A DNA stretch of 64,000 nucleotides from Actinoalloteichus hymeniacidonis. Lineage in GTDB: Bacteria; Actinomycetota; Actinomycetes; Mycobacteriales; Pseudonocardiaceae. Of this stretch, positions 1 through 11,543 are shown piece after piece. Location of the stretch: the NCBI RefSeq assembly GCF_014203365.1, contig NZ_JACHIS010000001.1, forward strand, positions 4,588,001 through 4,652,000, given 5' to 3'. A program made the position numbers and the translations under genes. The notes beneath the pieces are model-generated. The model was not told the origin of the DNA, did not search any database, and saw only the letters and a list, made by a program, of their open reading frames with translations. Every line of letters starts with the position of its first letter. Within the stretch, counting starts at the first letter, position 1.

Positions 1-698
1 TGCACCAGGAACTGGGCAACCCTCGGGTAGACCTCCAGCGGGAAGAACGTGGTGGAGAACAGCGCCATCGGGAGGATCGCCAGCTGGACGAAGTCGAAAT
101 CCTGGGTGGATCGGATGAATGTGGTCGCCGCCATACCCACCGCAGCGAAGGCGAAGGAGATCAGCAGGGCGACGGGCAGGGCCAACAACGCCCACGGAGA
201 GGTGATCAGCCCCATGCCGAACATCACACTCAAGAACCCCGCCGCGTACACACCACCTCGGAGCACCGCCCAGGCGATCTCGGCGATCGCAACGTCCAGC
301 GGCCCCATCGGCGTGGCCAGCACCGCGTCGTACAGCTTGGCATAGCGCAGTTTGAAGAAGATGTTGAACGTGGCGTCGTAGACGGCGCCGTTCATCGCCG
401 AGACGGCCAATAAACCGGGGGCGATGAACGCCGCGTATTCGATCGGCGCCCCGCCGGGTCCGCTGATCTGGCCGACCATCCCGCCGAAGGCGAAGCCGAA
501 CGAGATCAGATAGAAGACCGGCTCGAAGAAACCCGAGAGGATGGCCAGCCAAGCGCCCTTACCCGCCAGCAATGATCGTTCGACCAGTCTGCTCGCCCGC
601 CCCGCGTACAAGCCCGGCGGAAAAATCCGCAAGCCGCTCGCCCACCTGCTGGGCTGCGGATCGGTCTCGCGTTCGGTCCTCGTCTGCTCGACGGTCAT
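1..698 (-). CDS. ABC-2 type transporter permease, second subunit (partial)
   Basis: Membrane subunit of a drug-type (DrrB/DrrC-like) ABC exporter. Translated from ATG at 698, it starts MTVEQTRTERE and stays open to the left edge, so about 232 residues are present and the C-terminus is missing. Several hydrophobic segments follow a short hydrophilic N-terminus (for example FEPVFYLISFGFAFGG and VALLISFAFAAVGMAATTF). The start overlaps the stop of the preceding permease gene as TGATG, so the two are probably translationally coupled. With two permeases and one ATPase, the exporter is probably a heteromeric ABC-2 system. Its substrate cannot be read from sequence. Confidence 0.85.
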   Translation of the reverse strand, partial: MTVEQTRTERETDPQPSRWASGLRIFPPGLYAGRASRLVERSLLAGKGAWLAILSGFFEPVFYLISFGFAFGGMVGQISGPGGAPIEYAAFIAPGLLAVSAMNGAVYDATFNIFFKLRYAKLYDAVLATPMGPLDVAIAEIAWAVLRGGVYAAGFLSVMFGMGLITSPWALLALPVALLISFAFAAVGMAATTFIRSTQDFDFVQLAILPMALFSTTFFPLEVYPRVAQFLV

Positions 699-1531
699 CA
701 CACCACCAACTGCTTGCGGAAGAGTCGGCACGACAACACCGTGCCGATGGCGAGGAGACCGCCGAGATAGGTCAGATGGCCGACCGTCGGGAGAAGAGTC
801 AACGTGCCGAACGCGGCACCTCTGGCCAGCTCGCTGCCATGCCAGAGCGGCGTGATCCAGGCAATCGGCTGCAGCAGTTCCGGCAGGTTGCTGATCGGAT
901 AGAAAGTCCCGGCGAACAACATCTGCGGCATCACAACGAAGCGGAACAGCGCATTGAATCCGTCGCCCTCGCCCTTCATCGCCGCAGCCAACGCCACCAC
1001 AGGAGCGGCGAAAGCCATCCCTGTGAGCACCGAGAACGGCAGAGCGAGTAACACACCTAACCCACTGACGGCGCCCATCAGCGCCGCGACCAACAGGAAG
1101 GCCACCCCGGAGAAGGTCAGCCGCAAAGCAATCCACACCAGCTTCCCGCAAGCCAACTGCGCGGGAGTGATGGGCGTCGCGGTGACCGCCCAGAAGTTCT
1201 TCTGCCACTTGAAACCGGACAAGACCGGATAGGTGGCTTCGCCCGCACCGTTCTGCACAGCCCCCACGACCAGCATGGCCGGAGCCAGGTACGCCAGGTA
1301 GTCCATGCCTGCGGTTGCTTCACTGGGTTCGATGAGAGCGCCCATCCCCATGCCCAGGGCCACCAGGAACAACACCGGCAGCAGAACGCTGGAGATCACC
1401 GTCGAGCGCCAGTTCAGCCGGTACCAGATCCACTGCCCTTCCAGAATCAGCAAGATCGAGGCAGCGAAGCCACTGACCCGTCCGGTGGAGGCTCGGGCAC
1501 GCGCAGCGGTCGAGGTATGCGAGGTCACCAT
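698..1531 (-). CDS. ABC-2 type transporter permease (DrrB-like)
   Basis: A 277-residue integral membrane protein. A hydrophilic N-terminus of about 25 residues is followed by about six hydrophobic segments. Near the C-terminus is the ABC-2 signature region (ELLQPIAWITPLWHGSELAR), which resembles DrrB/DrrC daunorubicin-type exporters. ATG at 1531 overlaps the stop of the ATPase gene (TGATG) and the stop overlaps the start of the next permease. The three genes therefore form one tightly coupled operon. The family exports drugs, lipids or polysaccharides across the cytoplasmic membrane; which of these applies here is unknown. Confidence 0.88.
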   Translation of the reverse strand: MVTSHTSTAARARASTGRVSGFAASILLILEGQWIWYRLNWRSTVISSVLLPVLFLVALGMGMGALIEPSEATAGMDYLAYLAPAMLVVGAVQNGAGEATYPVLSGFKWQKNFWAVTATPITPAQLACGKLVWIALRLTFSGVAFLLVAALMGAVSGLGVLLALPFSVLTGMAFAAPVVALAAAMKGEGDGFNALFRFVVMPQMLFAGTFYPISNLPELLQPIAWITPLWHGSELARGAAFGTLTLLPTVGHLTYLGGLLAIGTVLSCRLFRKQLVV

Positions 1532-2463
1532 CAGTCCACCAACGTCCGGCCGGTGAGCCGCAGGAAGACGTCTTCCAAGGTGCTTCTGCGAACGAGGCTG
1601 GACACCGGTTGCACGTCGCGGCGGTGAATGGCCGCCAACGAGGCCTCACCATCCGTCGTGTAGAGCAGCAGCCGGTCGGGCAGCGTCTCGATCCGCTCGG
1701 CGGTATCGGCCACCAACGGCGCGAACCGCTGCACCTCGCCCGGCGGGAAGCGCAGTTCAAGCACCTCTCGGGTGCTGTACTGCGTGATCAGCTCACGCGG
1801 CGATCCCTCGGCGGCGATCCGACCGCCGTCCATCACGACCAGGCGGTCGCACAGCTGCTCGGCCTCGTCCATGTAGTGCGTGGTGACGATGAGGGTGACG
1901 CCGTCCTGCTTCAGTCGGAACAGTCGGTCCCACAGCACATGCCTGGCCTGCGGGTCGAGTCCGGTGGTCGGCTCGTCGAGTAACAGGACCTCGGGGTCGT
2001 TGACCAACGACCTGGCGATGGTGAGCCTGCGCTTCATTCCGCCGGACAACGGTTCCACCTTGTCGGCGGCCCGTTCGGACAGCTGGGCGAAGTCGAGGAG
2101 CTCGACCGCCTTCTCCCGCACTGCAGCCCGGGACAGACCGAAGTATCGGCCGTAGACCTGCAGGTTCTCTCGCACCGACAGTTCGACGTCGAGGTTGTCC
2201 TGCTGGGGCACCACGCCGAGCCGCGCCCGGATCCGGGGGCCATCGACGCTCGGGTCCATTCCGAGCACGCGCAGCTCGCCGCCGGTACGCGGCGAGACAC
2301 AGGCGATCATCCGCATCGTGGAGGACTTGCCTGCTCCGTTGGGGCCGAGGAATCCGAAGGCCTCGCCGGGCCGCACGGCGATGTCGATCCCCCGTACCGC
2401 CTCGAAATCCCCGAATCGTTTGGTCAGGCCCTCCGCGTACACCAGGAAGTCGCTCGTCGTCAC
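1531..2463 (-). CDS. ABC exporter ATP-binding protein (DrrA-like)
   Basis: A 310-residue ATPase starting at GTG 2463. It shows Walker A GPNGAGKSS (about residue 40), the signature LSGGMKRRL, Walker B LLLDEPTTGLD and the switch histidine in VTTHYMDEAEQ. The C-terminal 80 or so residues form the extension typical of the daunorubicin-resistance DrrA family. It powers the two permeases encoded directly downstream. Drug resistance or export of a self-made metabolite is the usual role of the family; the sequence does not name the substrate. No clear Shine-Dalgarno precedes the GTG. Confidence 0.9.
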   Translation of the reverse strand: MTTSDFLVYAEGLTKRFGDFEAVRGIDIAVRPGEAFGFLGPNGAGKSSTMRMIACVSPRTGGELRVLGMDPSVDGPRIRARLGVVPQQDNLDVELSVRENLQVYGRYFGLSRAAVREKAVELLDFAQLSERAADKVEPLSGGMKRRLTIARSLVNDPEVLLLDEPTTGLDPQARHVLWDRLFRLKQDGVTLIVTTHYMDEAEQLCDRLVVMDGGRIAAEGSPRELITQYSTREVLELRFPPGEVQRFAPLVADTAERIETLPDRLLLYTTDGEASLAAIHRRDVQPVSSLVRRSTLEDVFLRLTGRTLVD

Positions 2464-2644
2464 GAGGGTGAAGGCTATGCGAGGACCCCGACCGAGGAAA
2501 CCGAATTCGAAACCACTATCCGTTGCCGGCGGCTACCCGGCCGTCATCCGAGGCAGCACCCGGGCGCCGCCGTACCCGAGCCGACCCGCGTAGCGAGTCG
2601 ATCGGGCCGACGGCGAGGGCATCGAGAACGATGCCGACCGGCGA

Positions 2645-3055
2645 TCAGAGGTTCGGGAACCAGAGCTTGATCTCCCGCGACGCCGACTCGGGCGAGTCCG
2701 AGCCGTGGACGAGGTTCGATCCGGTCTCCAGGGCGAGGTCGCCCCGCACCGAACCGGGGGTCGCCTTCTCCACCGGGTCGGTGCCGCCCGCGATCTGACG
2801 GAACGCCGGGATCGCCCGCGGACCCTCGACGACCAGGGCCACCACGGGCCCGGAGGTGATGAAGTCGAGCAGCGAGCCGAAGAATGGCTTGCCATCGTGC
2901 TCGGCGTAGTGCTGCTCGGCGAGATCGCGACTGACGACCCGCAGCTCGAGCGCGGCCAGACGCAGGCCCTTGCGCTCGATACGGGAGACGACCTCGCCGA
3001 CGAGGCCACGTTCCACGCCGTCGGGCTTGACCAGGACCAGGGTGCGCTCGCTCAC
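2645..3055 (-). CDS. ndk: nucleoside diphosphate kinase
   Basis: Transfers the gamma phosphate from ATP to other NDPs and dNDPs through a phosphohistidine intermediate. The 136-residue length matches the family. GTG at 3055 gives [14 protein letters not shown], the conserved N-terminus. The catalytic His is residue 117 in [13 protein letters not shown] reading frame continues upstream of this GTG, but that stretch is not NDK-like and overlaps the next gene. It lies downstream of the DUF4233 gene and folC on the same strand, the usual actinobacterial order. Confidence 0.97.
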   Translation of the reverse strand: MSERTLVLVKPDGVERGLVGEVVSRIERKGLRLAALELRVVSRDLAEQHYAEHDGKPFFGSLLDFITSGPVVALVVEGPRAIPAFRQIAGGTDPVEKATPGSVRGDLALETGSNLVHGSDSPESASREIKLWFPNL

Positions 3056-3168
3056 GGCCGTTCTCTCTCCTTCGGGATTCCCGGCGACCGGGAAGGTCGG
3101 GTGCGGCAGCAGTCGCCGCCGTGCTGTCGGTGCGCAGAGCCTAGTCAGGCGACGCGATGGCACCGTCG

Positions 3169-3645
3169 TCAGTCCTGCGCCTGTTGTTGGCTGGGCAGCA
3201 GACCCTCGTCCATCCGGCGGGCGACGTCGTGCTTGAACCACACCAGTGCGGCCCACACCAGTACGAACGGCACCCCGGGGATGAACAGGAACGGCTCGAT
3301 CAGGCCGACCGCCAGCAGCAGGCCCTGTAGGCCCAACGCGGCCGTCAATCCCCAGCTTCGGCCCTGGACGCCCGCCGCGAGCATCAACAGCACGACCAGA
3401 ACCAGGACGAAGGTCCAACCCAGGCTGCCCGCGCCGTCGCCGAGCCTGCCGACCACCAGCAGGGCCAGTGCGACGACGATCGCCTCCAGCACCAGCGTGC
3501 CCGCGAAGACGCCACGCAGGCCCTTCCACGGGTCGACGGCGGGCGGCGGGACCGGTACGGTGCCGGTGGCCGCGTCGGCCGGCTCGGTCTCGGCGGCCGC
3601 CGAGCTATCGGGTCCGGTCTCCGCCCGGTCGATTGCGTCGCTCAC
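3169..3645 (-). CDS. DUF4233 membrane protein
   Basis: A 158-residue protein with a hydrophilic, acidic N-terminus (about 45 residues) and about four membrane segments, ending in a charged tail rich in Gln. It matches the DUF4233 family found between folC and ndk in actinobacteria. Its start at 3645 overlaps the folC stop (3642-3644) by four bases, so it is co-translated with folC. Its function is unknown. The conserved position only suggests a link to the folate/nucleotide operon. Confidence 0.85.
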   Translation of the reverse strand: MSDAIDRAETGPDSSAAAETEPADAATGTVPVPPPAVDPWKGLRGVFAGTLVLEAIVVALALLVVGRLGDGAGSLGWTFVLVLVVLLMLAAGVQGRSWGLTAALGLQGLLLAVGLIEPFLFIPGVPFVLVWAALVWFKHDVARRMDEGLLPSQQQAQD

Positions 3646-5005
3646 CCTGGCTCCTTGCCGAAGAAGTGCCTGGCCTCACCTGCAGTGATCACCGATCCGG
3701 TGACCACCACGCCTCGGCCCGCTGCGGGTTCATCCGGATCGTCTGTCTCGCCGGACATCCGCATCGCGGTCTCCAGCGCTTCGCCCAGGGCGGGCTTCAC
3801 TGTCACCTTGGCCTCACCGAACAAGGCGATCGCCATCTCACCCAGCGTCTCGGCGGGCAACGCCCGGGGCGAGGTGTTCTGGGTGATCACCAGGTGATCG
3901 GCGACCGCGCCCAGCTCGGTGAGGATGCCTGCGGCGTCCTTGTCGCCGAGCACACTCACGACGGCGACGAGGCGATCGAAGGCGAACTCACTGGTGATCG
4001 CCGCCCGCAGCGCGGCCGCGCCGTGCGGGTTGTGGGCGGCATCGACCAGCACGGTGGGTGCGGCACGCACGGGTTCGAGCCTGCCCGGGCTGCGTACCTC
4101 GGCGAAGCCCTCCCGGATCACGTCGATGTCGAGCATCCGCTCCCGGCCCGCACCGAAGAACGCCTCCACCGAGGCCAGGGCGATCGCGGCGTTGCGTGCC
4201 TGGTGTGCGCCGTGCAACGGCAGGAAGACGTCCTCGTACACCCCGCCGAGCCCCTGCAGCCGGAGGAGCTGCCCACCGACCGCAACCGTGCGATCGAGGA
4301 CGCCGAACTCCTCGTTCTCCCTGGCCACGGACGCGTCGACCTCGATGCAGCGTTCCAGGAGCACCCGGGTGACCTCGGGCGACTGCGCGGCCAACACGGC
4401 CGTCGAGCCCGGTTTGATGATGCCCGCCTTCTCGTTGGCGATGCCCAGGATGTCGCTGCCCAGGTACTCGACGTGATCCAGCGCGATCGGCGTCACCACC
4501 GATACCCGGCCGTCGACGACGTTGGTGGCATCCCAGCCACCGCCCAGGCCCACCTCGATCACCGCGGCCTCGACGGGTGCGTCGGCGAAGGCCGCGAAGG
4601 CCATCCCCGCGAGCACCTCGAACTTCGTCATCCGGATCTCGCCCTGGCCGTCCACCATCGAGATGTAGGGCTCGATGTCCCGATAGACCTCGACGTAGCG
4701 CTCCGGGGAGATCGGGGCCCCGTCCAGCGCGATCCGCTCGGTCACCGTCTGCAGATGCGGACTGGTGAAGCGCCCGGTGCGCAGGCCGATCCGGCCGAGT
4801 AGTGCGTCGATCATCCGGACCGTGGAGGACTTGCCGTTGGTGCCGCCGACGTGCAGCACGGGATAGGCGTGCTGCGGAGAACCGAGCAGGTCGGCCAACA
4901 CCGAGATGCGGTCCAACGACGGCGCGATGGTCGATTCCTGCCACCGCGTGTCGAGCTCCTCCTCGACCTCGCGTAGCGCCTGGACGGCGTCCGACTCGGT
5001 GCCGC

Positions 5006-5009
<4 letters not shown>
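3642..5009 (-). CDS. folC: folylpolyglutamate synthase / dihydrofolate synthase
   Basis: Adds glutamates to (dihydro)folate with ATP, as a Mur-ligase-type cytosolic enzyme. The protein is 455 residues from ATG 5009. The P-loop [10 protein letters not shown] lies at about residues 54-63. Other family motifs are [13 protein letters not shown], the [10 protein letters not shown] segment and [13 protein letters not shown] in the C-terminal domain. ATG overlaps the valS stop (ATGA), so expression is tied to valS. Reading frame continues upstream inside valS, but the overlap and the N-terminal alignment favour this start. Confidence 0.96.
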
Positions 5010-7657
<2,648 letters not shown>

Positions 7658-7845
7658 CCGAAAAAGTCTACGGAGCGTTGTCGAGCTGGTTGCGGCGGTC
7701 CTCCACCGGGCAGGCCGCCGACCTGGTAGGCAACCGATCGCGCCGACGGCACCGGACGCTCCCTCGGCGAGCAATGAAGATCAAAAACGGTCGGTTATGC
7801 CTGTTATCTTGCGAATATCAACGTGATCTTTCTCAGGGGGAAGTC

Positions 7846-8868
7846 GTGGAACAGCACCCGGGCCAACGGGCACCCGACGAAAAGTGGGACACCACGTCGG
7901 GGAACCCGGGTCCCGCGCAGCCGGGGTTGAACCCGCTGGGCGAACGCCAGTCACCTCGGCTGCGGTGGATACGCGTCCTCGCCCTGGTGACGATCATCGG
8001 CGGCATCCTGGCGGGCGCGGTGCTCTACGGCACCGGTCGACTCGGCATTCCCGCCGTGACCGAGGCGGATGGTGCCGACTCGACCACCGAGGAGCCGCCG
8101 CCGCCCGAGGAATCGGAATCCGCCACGGCGGCCCCGATGACTCCGCCGGTCCAACCGGTCGACCTGGACACCCCCTTCGTCCGCACGGCTGCGGCCAACT
8201 GGGCCGAGGGTGAGGCGGGCGTCGTCGCGGCCGAGGCGACCCCGATCGGAGACCATCCCGCCGCGACGGTGCAGGAGGCCGTCGACGCCGCTCGCGCGGC
8301 GGTGATCGCCGCGCGGCTCGACCCTCGATCGCTGGTGGAGCACGATCCGGAGGGCCTCCTCGGCCTGTTGGCACCGGACCTGCAGACCGGACTGCGCGAG
8401 ACCTTCGCCGAGGACGACGTCGAAGCCGGGCTGTGGATCACCCGCGTGGACGACTCGGGACCGCTGCTGCCGGTACCGCCGAGGGTGAGCGGGCAGATGA
8501 CCGTGGATCTCGATGCCGACGGCGAGATCCTCGTTCGGACCGACTACCTGTTCGCCTACGCCTTCGAGCCGCCCGAGGAGGTGGCGGACGACCCCGGCCT
8601 CACCAACAGCGACCTGGTCGTCTTCACCCGCGTCGAGCAGGACTTCTCCTATGTCACCGGCCAGGAATGGGCCGATAGTTCGCAGGGACTGTGGTCGGAG
8701 GAACTAGTGACGTTCAGCTATGGGATGGCCTGTGACACCGCCGACGAGGGTTTCCTGGCTCCGGGCTTCACCGAGACCCCCAGCAGCCCGCTGACCAGCC
8801 CGGGAGATGTGGACATCCAGGGCATGTTCGATGCCGACCGCCCGATGCCGACCGAGGGGAACTGCTGA
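7846..8868 (+). CDS. membrane-anchored protein of unknown function
   Basis: A 340-residue protein starting at GTG 7846 behind a strong AGGGGG site (7835-7840). A cytosolic proline-rich N-terminus of about 45 residues precedes one transmembrane helix (VLALVTIIGGILAGAVLYG). An acidic Thr/Glu/Pro linker and an extracytoplasmic domain of about 220 residues follow. This is a signal-anchor (type II) layout. I recognise no catalytic motif. It is divergent from valS and ends before a hairpin at 8872-8910, so it is probably monocistronic. Confidence 0.8.
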   Translation: MEQHPGQRAPDEKWDTTSGNPGPAQPGLNPLGERQSPRLRWIRVLALVTIIGGILAGAVLYGTGRLGIPAVTEADGADSTTEEPPPPEESESATAAPMTPPVQPVDLDTPFVRTAAANWAEGEAGVVAAEATPIGDHPAATVQEAVDAARAAVIAARLDPRSLVEHDPEGLLGLLAPDLQTGLRETFAEDDVEAGLWITRVDDSGPLLPVPPRVSGQMTVDLDADGEILVRTDYLFAYAFEPPEEVADDPGLTNSDLVVFTRVEQDFSYVTGQEWADSSQGLWSEELVTFSYGMACDTADEGFLAPGFTETPSSPLTSPGDVDIQGMFDADRPMPTEGNC

Positions 8869-8871
8869 TCC

Positions 8872-8910
8872 ACGGTGCCGGGCCGTCGCACCACGGCGGT
8901 CCGGCACCGT
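8872..8910 (+). terminator. hairpin terminator after the 7846 gene
   Basis: A perfect 10-bp outer stem (ACGGTGCCGG / CCGGCACCGT) encloses a second small stem (GCCGT/ACGGC). It begins three bases after the stop codon. It has no U-run, as is usual in high-GC actinobacteria. Confidence 0.6.
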
Positions 8911-8962
8911 TCGATAGCCGGGCCCCCTGGTTCTCCCACCCTGCTTGTCGCAGGATGGTGGT

Positions 8963-11311
8963 ATGACTCGCGAGGCACCCCGGCAGGACATCGACGAATC
9001 GGAGCTGGTCGTCTCCGAGCCGAAGGAGTGGGCTGCGGGCATCCCCGGCGTCCTGGTCTCCCTCGGCCGAGGCATGGATCAGATGGGTGCAGGACGCACG
9101 GTGAAGACGCTGCGCCTGCTCAATCAACGCAAGGGCTTCGACTGTCCGGGCTGCGCCTGGCCGGAGGGGCAAGGGCACCGCAGCTTCGCCGAGTTCTGCG
9201 AGAACGGAGCGAAGGCGGTCGCCGAGGAGGCGACTCGACGACGGGTCGACGCGGACTTCTTCGCCGAGCACTCCGTAGCCGAGTTGGCGCAGCGCACCGA
9301 CTACTGGTTGGGCAGCCAGGGCCGGTTGACCCATCCGATGGTCCTGCGACCGGGCGCGACGCACTACGAGCCGATCTCCTGGGCGGAGTCCTTCGAACTG
9401 ATCGCGAGCGAGCTGCGCGAGCTGGACAACCCGGACCAGGCGGTGTTCTACACCTCCGGACGCACCAGCAACGAGGCCGCGTTCCTCTATCAGCTCTTCG
9501 TGCGGTCCTTCGGCACCAACAACCTGCCCGACTGCTCGAACATGTGCCACGAGTCGTCGGGCTCGGCGTTGAATCAGACCCTGGGCATCGGCAAGGGCTC
9601 GGTCAGCCTGGACGACATCCACCATGCCGATCTGCTGCTGATCGCCGGGCAGAACCCGGGCACCAATCACCCTCGGATGCTCTCGGCATTGGAGAAGGCC
9701 AAGCGCAACGGCGCGAAGATCGTCGCGATCAATCCGCTTCCCGAGGCGGGCCTGTTGCGCTTCAAGAACCCGCAGAACATCCGCGGTGTGGTCGGCAAGG
9801 GCACCAGCCTGGCCGACGAGTTCTGCCAGATCCGGATCGGCGGCGACCTGGCCTTGTTCCAGGCGCTGGGCCACCTGCTGTTGGCCGCCGAGGACGAGGC
9901 ACCCGGCACCGTCCTGGACGGCGACTTCATCCGCGAGCACACCCATGGCTTCGCCGAGTACTCCGCACACCTGAAGACCCTGGACTGGGCGAAGGTCGAG
10001 GAAGCCACCGGTCTCGAACGGAGCCAGATCGAAACGGTTGCCCGCATGCTCGCCGAGTCCAAGCGCACGATCGTGTGTTGGGCGATGGGCATCACACAAC
10101 ACAAGCATTCAGTCCCCACGATCCGCGAGTTGGTCAACGTCCTGCTGTTGCGCGGCATGATCGGCAAACCGGGCGCGGGCGTCTGTCCGGTGCGTGGCCA
10201 CTCCAACGTCCAGGGCGACCGGACCATGGGCATCTGGGAGAAGCCGCCAGCGGCCTTCCTCGACGCCATGGAACGGGAATTCTCGCTACCGATGCCGAGG
10301 GAACACGGCTTCGACACGGTCGCGGCCCTACAGGCGATGCGCGACCGCTCCGCCGAGGAACGCGGCCTGGTCTTCTTCGCCCTCGGCGGCAACTTCGTGG
10401 CGGCGAGTCCGGACACCGAGGTCACCGAGGCGGCCCTCCGGTCGTGTTCGCTGACCGTGCAGGTTTCAACGAAGCTGAACCGCTCGCATGTCGTGCACGG
10501 GAAGACCGCGCTGATCCTCCCGACTCTCGGGCGGACCGAACGCGACATCCAGCACACCGGGGAGCAGTTCGTCACCGTCGAGGACTCGATGTCGGCGGTG
10601 CACATCTCGCGGGGCAGGTTGGAGCCCGCCAGCGAGACGCTGCACTCCGAGGTGTCGATCGTCGCCAGGTTGGCCCGCGCCGTGCTCGGCGCCGAGCATT
10701 CGGTCCCGTGGGAGGACTTCGAGCGGGATTACGACGAGATCCGGGATCGGATCGCGCGGGTCGTCCCCGGTTGCACGGACTACAACGCGCGAGTGCGCGA
10801 ACCCAACGGCTTCATCCTGCCCAACCCGCCGAGGGATTCGCGGTCGTTCCCCACCGCCACCAAGTTGGCGAACTTCACCGCGAACCAGCTGGAGGTGCTG
10901 CGGATTCCCAAGGGCCGGCTGCTGTTGCAGACGCTGCGCAGTCACGACCAGTTCAACACGACCATCTACGGACTCGACGATCGCTATCGCGGGGTCAAGA
11001 ACGGTAGACGTGTCGTGTTCGTCAACCCGAAGGACTGCGCACGGCTTGGGGTCGAGGACGGGCAGATCGTCGATCTGATCAGCGAGTGGTTGCTGCCCGA
11101 TGGTCGGATGGAGGATCGGCGCGCCGAGGCCTTCCGGGTGGTGGCCTTTCCCACCGCCGTGGGCTGCGCGGCGGCCTACTACCCGGAGGCCAACCCGCTG
11201 GTTCCCTTGGATTCGGTCGCCGACGAGTCCAATACACCGACGTCCAAGTCGATCGTCATTCGGTTGGAGTCCTCGAAGCGGTCTGCTGCGGACGAGACGG
11301 TCCAGAACTGA
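8963..11311 (+). CDS. FdhF/YdeP-family molybdopterin oxidoreductase
   Basis: A 782-residue molybdopterin-guanine-dinucleotide oxidoreductase, related to formate dehydrogenase alpha subunits and closest in layout to the FdhF/YdeP family. ATG 8963 has an AGGA site seven bases upstream. The family motif DCPGCAWPE is near residue 60. SNMCHESSG lies in the cofactor domain, and the C-terminal dinucleotide-binding domain contains LLLQTLRSHDQFNT. There is no N-terminal four-cysteine Fe-S ferredoxin domain and no signal peptide, so the protein should be cytosolic. An FdhD gene and an OFA-type transporter follow nearby, which suggests formate or a related small acid. The true substrate of this family is poorly known. 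Confidence 0.88.
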   Translation: MTREAPRQDIDESELVVSEPKEWAAGIPGVLVSLGRGMDQMGAGRTVKTLRLLNQRKGFDCPGCAWPEGQGHRSFAEFCENGAKAVAEEATRRRVDADFFAEHSVAELAQRTDYWLGSQGRLTHPMVLRPGATHYEPISWAESFELIASELRELDNPDQAVFYTSGRTSNEAAFLYQLFVRSFGTNNLPDCSNMCHESSGSALNQTLGIGKGSVSLDDIHHADLLLIAGQNPGTNHPRMLSALEKAKRNGAKIVAINPLPEAGLLRFKNPQNIRGVVGKGTSLADEFCQIRIGGDLALFQALGHLLLAAEDEAPGTVLDGDFIREHTHGFAEYSAHLKTLDWAKVEEATGLERSQIETVARMLAESKRTIVCWAMGITQHKHSVPTIRELVNVLLLRGMIGKPGAGVCPVRGHSNVQGDRTMGIWEKPPAAFLDAMEREFSLPMPREHGFDTVAALQAMRDRSAEERGLVFFALGGNFVAASPDTEVTEAALRSCSLTVQVSTKLNRSHVVHGKTALILPTLGRTERDIQHTGEQFVTVEDSMSAVHISRGRLEPASETLHSEVSIVARLARAVLGAEHSVPWEDFERDYDEIRDRIARVVPGCTDYNARVREPNGFILPNPPRDSRSFPTATKLANFTANQLEVLRIPKGRLLLQTLRSHDQFNTTIYGLDDRYRGVKNGRRVVFVNPKDCARLGVEDGQIVDLISEWLLPDGRMEDRRAEAFRVVAFPTAVGCAAAYYPEANPLVPLDSVADESNTPTSKSIVIRLESSKRSAADETVQN

Positions 11312-11320
11312 CGCGAGGCC

Positions 11321-11351
11321 GGGGACGGTTCGGATGATCCGGACCGTCCCC
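11321..11351 (+). terminator. oriented hairpin terminator of the FdhF/YdeP gene
   Basis: A 13-bp stem (11321-11333 with 11339-11351) around the loop ATGAT, ten bases after the stop. The single imperfect pair is T opposite G: a G-U pair in the + strand RNA but a C-A mismatch in the other strand. This fits termination of the upstream gene. Confidence 0.7.
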
Positions 11352-11396
11352 CGCTCAGGGTCGATCGCCGCGCGGCCTTGAGCAGGTCTGCGTAGG

Positions 11397-11543
11397 TCAG
11401 GACGTGAAGAGCCCGGCCACCGTGCCGATGAGCTGGGCCAGTCCGTAACCGAACGGCAGGCTCACCCACAGCCAGGCGACCACCATGAGGGCCCGGCGGC
11501 CTCCGCTCGCCGACGTCTCGGTCGGAGGCTGCTCGGCGTTCAT
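11397..11543 (-). CDS. 48-residue membrane partner of the OFA-family transporter
   Basis: Too short for most gene callers. Reading from ATG 11543 gives a 48-residue protein with a hydrophilic N-terminus (MNAEQPPTETSASGGRR), a single hydrophobic helix (ALMVVAWLWVSLPFGYGLAQ) and a short tail. Its ATG overlaps the stop of the transporter gene as ATGA, so the two are made together. Small single-helix proteins in this position are annotated elsewhere as small subunits of OFA/MFS transporters. Stabilisation or regulation of the transporter is inferred. Confidence 0.8.
   Translation of the reverse strand: MNAEQPPTETSASGGRRALMVVAWLWVSLPFGYGLAQLIGTVAGLFTS

Noticed and set aside
3056-3529. N-terminal extension of ndk reaching 3529
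   Set aside because: The added residues are low-complexity, overlap the DUF4233 gene on the same strand and are absent from the NDK family.
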